Source: Microvirga sp. 17 mud 1-3
GTDB lineage: Bacteria > Pseudomonadota > Alphaproteobacteria > Rhizobiales > Beijerinckiaceae
Reading direction: 5' to 3'
DNA length: 64,000 nt
Assembly (NCBI RefSeq): GCF_003151255.1
Contig: NZ_CP029481.1
Location: 2,976,001-3,040,000, forward strand
The position numbers and the translations under genes were made by a program. Within the stretch, counting starts at the first letter, position 1, and each line of letters opens with the position of its first letter. Shown piece after piece: positions 59,723 to 64,000 of the stretch. The notes under the pieces were generated by a model, which worked only from the letters and a program-made list of their open reading frames with translations, did not search any database and had not been told where the DNA came from.

Positions 59723-62434
59723 TTGGACATTGAGTTCCTGCTGCTCGTTCTGCTCGCCCTGTCCTTTCCGGTCAGTGCCATCGTCGGCCTTGTCCTGGCC
59801 GTCAAGGCACGGCGCAGCGTCGCGCTTCTGACCACCCGGCTGGAGCGGCTCGAACATCTCCTTAGGGAAGGCGCCGCCCCGGTTGCCGCCGCGGCCGAAA
59901 TCCGGCCGGAAGAGCCGGAGGCCGTCCCGGAAACGCCTTTCGCCGAACCCGGAGCCTTTCCGGCCGAAGCGGAGCCTCCCCGCGCGCCCGTCCCGGCCAT
60001 CGCGTCGGCCCCGCCTGTCGAGGCGGCCCTGCCCGGCCGGGCGGCAGGCGGGCGCGGGCTGGAGGAGAGGCTCGGCACCCGCTGGGCCGTGTGGGTCGGC
60101 GGCCTCGCGCTGGCGCTCGGCGGCCTCTTCCTGGTGCGCTATTCCATCGAGCAGGATCTCCTGAGCCCCGGCACCCGGATCGCCCTCGGCGGCCTCTTCG
60201 CCCTTGCCCTGGCCGGAGCCGGCGAATGGCTGCGCCGGCGGGAGCAGGGTGTCGCCCTGCCGGGCATTCCGTCCGCCCATGTGCCCGGCATCCTGACCGC
60301 GGCCGGCACCTGCACGGCCTTCGCGTCCGCTTTTGCGGCCTACGCCCTCTACGATCTCATCGGCCCGGGAACGATCTTCGTGCTCCTCGGCCTCATCGCC
60401 GTGCTGGCCATGGTGGCCGCGACCCTGCACGGACCTGCCCTTGCGGCACTGGGCCTCGTGGGCGCCCTGGGAAGCCCGCTCCTCGTCTCGTCGGAGGCGC
60501 CACAGCCCTGGGCGCTCGTGATCTACCTCTCGTTCGTGGTGCTCCCGGCCTATGGGGTCGCCAGACTTCGCCTCTGGCGCTGGCTTGCGCTCGCCGCCGC
60601 CATCGGCGCCCTCCTGTGGGCCCTGCCGATCTTCTGGACCGGCGAAGGGTCTGCCCTGCCGGCAATGGTGCATCTCGCCCTCCAGGCCGGCCTCGCGGCC
60701 TTCTTCCTGGCCATCGACCCCTATCGGGACGCCCAGGGCGAGGAGCCGGCGATCCTGGACATCCCGGCAAGCGGGGTCCTCCTGGCCTTCGGCGTGGCGG
60801 GCATCGCGGCGGCGACCTCGGTGAGCGCCGGGGACGCACGCTCCGTTTTCTCGGCAGCGCTGATCCTCATCCTGCTCACGGCCGGTCTGCGGGTGCCCCA
60901 GGTTGCGCCCGCCTCCGCCTGGGCGGCGCTCACCGCTGTCGGCACCCTGACGTTCTGGCCGATCCGCACCCTGCTCGGCCAGGATCCCGAGAACATCTTC
61001 TATCAGTCGGGCGATCTCTTCACGGCCCGGCCCGACGCGCTCGGCATCTACTTGGCCTTCGCGGCCCTCTCGACACCCCTGATCGCCGCAGCCGCCCTGA
61101 TCCGGCTATCCCGCTCTCCCGGCCTGCCCCTGCGGCTCGCTGCCTGGTATGCGGGCGCTGCGTCCGTCGGGCCTCTCCTGGCGCTCGTGGCCGCCAATTG
61201 CCGCGTCGCCGCGCTGGAAAGGAGCCTGTCCTTCGCCCTCGTGGCCGCCCTTCTCGCCCTTCTCCTGGTCTATGCCACCATATGGCTGCGCCGGAACCCG
61301 GACGCGGAGGCCCCAACCCTCCGCCTCGGGATCGGCGCGACCGCCTCGGCGGCCCTCGGCGCCCTGGCCCTGGGCCTCACCTTCGCGCTGGACAAGGGCA
61401 TGCTGACCGTCGCGTTCGCGCTCACGGCGCTCGCCACCGCCTGGGTATCGGAAAGGATCGCCATTCCGGCGCTGCGCTACGCTGTCGGGGCCATCGGCCT
61501 CATCGTGACGGCGCGCCTGGCCTGGAGCCCGACCATCGTCGAGGGCAATCCGGGGCCGGTTCTCGTGAACTGGCTGCTCTGGGGCTACGGCATCCCGGCC
61601 GCCGCCTTCCTCCTGGCGAGCCGCCTTCTGGAGAGGTCCGGCCGGGATACCGTCGTCCGCCTGACCGAGAGCCTCGCGATCGTCTTTACGACCTTCCTGG
61701 TGTTCTTCGAGATCCGCCATGCCCTGCATGCGGGCGATCCCCTGGCGGCCGATTTCGGGCTCCTGGAGGCCGGCCTCGTGGCAACCGAGAGCCTCGCCTT
61801 CGCGCTGGTCCTGACCCGGCTCGACCTGAGCCGCTCAGACCCGGTCTATCGGGTGGGCTCGCTGATCTTCAAGGTCGTCTCCGTCTTCCTCTGTGCAGGC
61901 GGCCTGCTGATCGCCGCGAACCCGCTCCTGACGGACGATCCCGTCCAGGGCGGCGTTTTCTTCAACGCCCTGATCCCGGCCTATCTCCTGCCGGCGGTTC
62001 TCTCCCTGGCGCTCGCGCTCCAGGAGCGGCGGACGAGACCGGCGGCCTATTCCTGGACCTCCGCCATCCTCGGCCTCCTTCTCCAGATGACCTATGTGGG
62101 CCTGGCGATCCGGCGAATCGTCCAGGGGCCGGAGCTCGGCCTGTGGCGCGGATTCGGCCAGGGCGAGCAATGGGCCTATTCGGTGGCGCTGCTTCTCACG
62201 GGCATCGCGCTCCTCGGCATCGGGCTCCTGCGCGATATTCGCTTTGCCCGCCTCGCCTCGGCAGTATATCTTGTGCTCGCCGTCCTGAAGGTGTTCATCG
62301 TCGATCTGGCCAATCTGGAAGGCGTCATGCGGGCTTTGTCCTTCATCGGCCTCGGCCTTGTTCTCATCGGCATCGGTCTCGTTTATCAGAGGCTCCTCGC
62401 ACAACGGCCGGCCGGTGCTCCGGCCACACGATAG
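59723..62434 (+). CDS. DUF2339 multi-spanning membrane protein
   Basis: 903 residues with more than twenty hydrophobic segments. The N-terminus has one helix, then a Pro/Glu/Ala linker (about residues 55-105), then the DUF2339 start [62 protein letters not shown]. The C-terminal helices end in [40 protein letters not shown], the family's hallmark. Start is TTG 59723. Function unknown; the family is large and probably envelope-related. Confidence 0.92.
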   Translation: MDIEFLLLVLLALSFPVSAIVGLVLAVKARRSVALLTTRLERLEHLLREGAAPVAAAAEIRPEEPEAVPETPFAEPGAFPAEAEPPRAPVPAIASAPPVEAALPGRAAGGRGLEERLGTRWAVWVGGLALALGGLFLVRYSIEQDLLSPGTRIALGGLFALALAGAGEWLRRREQGVALPGIPSAHVPGILTAAGTCTAFASAFAAYALYDLIGPGTIFVLLGLIAVLAMVAATLHGPALAALGLVGALGSPLLVSSEAPQPWALVIYLSFVVLPAYGVARLRLWRWLALAAAIGALLWALPIFWTGEGSALPAMVHLALQAGLAAFFLAIDPYRDAQGEEPAILDIPASGVLLAFGVAGIAAATSVSAGDARSVFSAALILILLTAGLRVPQVAPASAWAALTAVGTLTFWPIRTLLGQDPENIFYQSGDLFTARPDALGIYLAFAALSTPLIAAAALIRLSRSPGLPLRLAAWYAGAASVGPLLALVAANCRVAALERSLSFALVAALLALLLVYATIWLRRNPDAEAPTLRLGIGATASAALGALALGLTFALDKGMLTVAFALTALATAWVSERIAIPALRYAVGAIGLIVTARLAWSPTIVEGNPGPVLVNWLLWGYGIPAAAFLLASRLLERSGRDTVVRLTESLAIVFTTFLVFFEIRHALHAGDPLAADFGLLEAGLVATESLAFALVLTRLDLSRSDPVYRVGSLIFKVVSVFLCAGGLLIAANPLLTDDPVQGGVFFNALIPAYLLPAVLSLALALQERRTRPAAYSWTSAILGLLLQMTYVGLAIRRIVQGPELGLWRGFGQGEQWAYSVALLLTGIALLGIGLLRDIRFARLASAVYLVLAVLKVFIVDLANLEGVMRALSFIGLGLVLIGIGLVYQRLLAQRPAGAPATR

Positions 62435-62471
62435 ACCCAGGACGGAGGACGATATTTTGGCGGACGGCGGC

Positions 62472-62720
62472 ATGAGCGACACCACTTCCATCAAGGCACT
62501 CCCTTTCGAGAAGGCCCTGGCCGAGCTGGAGGAAATCGTGCGGCGGCTCGAGCGCGGCGACGTCCCCCTCGAGGATTCCATCGCGATCTACGAGCGTGGC
62601 GAGGCCCTGAAGAAGCATTGCGAGCAGCTTCTCAAGAAGGCCGAGGCCCGAATCGAGAAGATCACCATCGGCCCCGACGGCCAGGCCTCCGGCAAGACGC
62701 CCCTCGACGTGGACGAGTAA
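62472..62720 (+). CDS. xseB: Exodeoxyribonuclease VII small subunit
   Basis: 82 residues from ATG 62472 (TTG 62457 also possible). Family pattern: [55 protein letters not shown]. Binds the large subunit XseA to cut single-stranded DNA. The xseB-dxs neighbourhood is common in alphaproteobacteria. Confidence 0.96.
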   Translation: MSDTTSIKALPFEKALAELEEIVRRLERGDVPLEDSIAIYERGEALKKHCEQLLKKAEARIEKITIGPDGQASGKTPLDVDE

Positions 62721-62805
62721 GGGCTGCGGCCGCGCACGCGCGCCCCTCTTTCAACCTATAGTTATGGGCCCAAATCCGGTGGCCGAAGCCTTGGAGTGAA
62801 ACGCC

Positions 62806-64000
62806 TTGGCGACCTTGTCCACTCCCCTCCTCGACACCATCGCGACCCCGGAGGATCTCCGGCGGCTTTCCGAAAACCAGCTCCGGCAGGTGGCGGACGA
62901 GCTGCGGGCAGAGACCATCGGGGCCGTCTCGGTCACGGGCGGGCATCTCGGCGCGGGTCTTGGCGTGGTGGAGCTCACGGTCGCGCTCCATTATGTGTTC
63001 GACACGCCGCGCGACCGGCTGATCTGGGACGTGGGCCACCAGGCCTATCCACACAAGATCCTGACCGGGCGGCGCGACCGCATCCGCACCCTGCGCAAGG
63101 CGGGCGGCCTGTCCGGCTTCACGAAACGGGCCGAGAGCGAATACGACCCCTTCGGAGCGGCGCATTCCTCCACGTCGATCTCGGCCGGCCTCGGCATGGC
63201 CGTGGCGCGGGATCTGAAGGGGCGGACGAACAATGTCGTCGCGGTGATCGGCGACGGCGCCATGTCGGCCGGCATGGCCTATGAGGCCATGAACAATGCG
63301 GGTGCCATGCAGTCGCGCCTCATCGTCATCCTCAACGACAACGACATGTCGATCGCGCCGCCGACGGGCGCCATGTCGTCCTACCTTGCGCGGCTCGTCT
63401 CCGGCGGCACCTACCGGGGCATTCGCGAGGCCGCGAAGCAATTGGCGAAGAGGCTGCCGAAATTCATCTACGACAAGGCCGCCAAGGCCGAGGAATTCGC
63501 CCGCGGCTTCTGGACCGGCGGCACCCTATTCGAGGAACTCGGCTTCTACTATGTGGGCCCCATCGACGGGCACAACCTCGACCATCTCCTGCCGGTGCTG
63601 AAGAATGTGCGGGATTCCGAGACGGGCCCGATCCTCGTCCACGTAGTCACCCAGAAGGGCAAGGGCTATGCGCCCGCGGAAGCTGCGGCCGACAAGTACC
63701 ACGGGGTCGTTACCTTCGACGTGGTGACGGGCGCCCAGGCCAAGGCGAAGGCCAACGCTCCCTCCTACACCAAGGTTTTCGGCGAGAGCCTGATCCGAGA
63801 GGCCGCCAAGGACGACAGGATCGTGGCCGTCACGGCCGCCATGCCGACCGGCACGGGAATCGACATGTTCGGCCAGGAATTCCCGGCGCGCACCTTCGAC
63901 GTAGGCATCGCCGAGCAGCACGCGGTCACCTTCGCGGCTGGTCTGGCGACGGAGGGCTACAGGCCGTTCTGCGCCATCTATTCCACCTTCCTCCAGCGCG
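62806..64000 (+). CDS. dxs: 1-deoxy-D-xylulose-5-phosphate synthase, 5' part only
   Basis: First enzyme of the methylerythritol phosphate (isoprenoid) pathway, condensing pyruvate and glyceraldehyde 3-phosphate with ThDP. About 398 codons are visible before the window edge. The TTG start at 62806 ([18 protein letters not shown]) has GGAGTGAA upstream. Motifs: [19 protein letters not shown], the ThDP motif [18 protein letters not shown], and [17 protein letters not shown] with the catalytic Glu. Truncated only by the window edge. Confidence 0.96.
   Translation, partial: MATLSTPLLDTIATPEDLRRLSENQLRQVADELRAETIGAVSVTGGHLGAGLGVVELTVALHYVFDTPRDRLIWDVGHQAYPHKILTGRRDRIRTLRKAGGLSGFTKRAESEYDPFGAAHSSTSISAGLGMAVARDLKGRTNNVVAVIGDGAMSAGMAYEAMNNAGAMQSRLIVILNDNDMSIAPPTGAMSSYLARLVSGGTYRGIREAAKQLAKRLPKFIYDKAAKAEEFARGFWTGGTLFEELGFYYVGPIDGHNLDHLLPVLKNVRDSETGPILVHVVTQKGKGYAPAEAAADKYHGVVTFDVVTGAQAKAKANAPSYTKVFGESLIREAAKDDRIVAVTAAMPTGTGIDMFGQEFPARTFDVGIAEQHAVTFAAGLATEGYRPFCAIYSTFLQR

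Noticed and set aside
60091..62475. 794-codon frame within the DUF2339 gene
   Set aside because: Shadow frame with extreme Pro/Arg content; the DUF2339 frame has proper membrane helices.

Overview
The window is high-GC chromosomal DNA from an alphaproteobacterium, most likely of the order Hyphomicrobiales (Rhizobiales). A Methylobacteriaceae or Microvirga-like host would fit, but I cannot prove the genus. The evidence is a complete Rhodobacter capsulatus gene-transfer-agent (RcGTA)-type head-tail cluster, an HWE-type histidine kinase, a linked xseB-dxs pair, many ABC importers with catabolic genes, and short dispersed intergenic palindromes. No rRNA, tRNA, CRISPR array, transposase or integrase was recognised.

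Layout. (1) About 170-19540, minus strand: GTA-type genes in canonical order reading right to left. These are terS-like, terL, portal, a g3.5-like small gene, prohead protease, major capsid, g6, g7, g8, g9, g10, g10.1, g11, g12, g13, g14 and the 1288-residue g15. All are intact. The cluster is interrupted by plus-strand passengers (DoxX, two exported chymotrypsin-fold proteases, a small lipoprotein, a YdcH/DUF465 protein), by minus-strand additions (a beta-helix tailspike-like protein, a glycine-zipper lipoprotein) and by intergenic palindromic repeats. (2) 19750-28000: single-gene housekeeping and accessory loci: a membrane protein, an EEP-family hydrolase, an HWE kinase, an orphan Tat-exported TRAP binding protein, a DUF2939 protein, an AI-2E family transporter and 3-methyladenine DNA glycosylase I. 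(3) 28200-42900: a catabolic island with a peptide-type ABC importer, a ThDP enzyme, an acetylpolyamine amidohydrolase-like protein, an aldehyde dehydrogenase, a GntR/FCD regulator, an M20 amidohydrolase, a small-molecule kinase, a class III aminotransferase and a cupin. The same 11-base palindromic motif lies upstream of both of its main transcription units. (4) 43100-49600: an NMT1/SsuA-type ABC importer, with its binding protein divergent from a TetR regulator and the permease/ATPase operon. That operon also carries a Rossmann epimerase-like protein, a GNAT-like protein and a DHDPS-like aldolase. Related TetR-type operator sequences flank the regulator gene. (5) 49660-58200: a translationally coupled peptide ABC importer operon ending in a CocE/NonD hydrolase, divergent from a LysR regulator. 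(6) 58300-64000: an HD-domain protein, a tyrosine-phosphatase-like protein, a very hydrophobic DUF2339 protein, xseB and the 5' part of dxs.

How the parts work together. Regions 3-5 look like three separately regulated 'import, then modify or degrade' modules for nitrogenous or acylated organic compounds (GntR, TetR and LysR control respectively). Region 1 appears to be a domesticated phage particle locus that has accumulated exported or surface proteins on the opposite strand. These have closely packed divergent or convergent junctions with the GTA genes, so the canonical single GTA transcript would run antisense through them.
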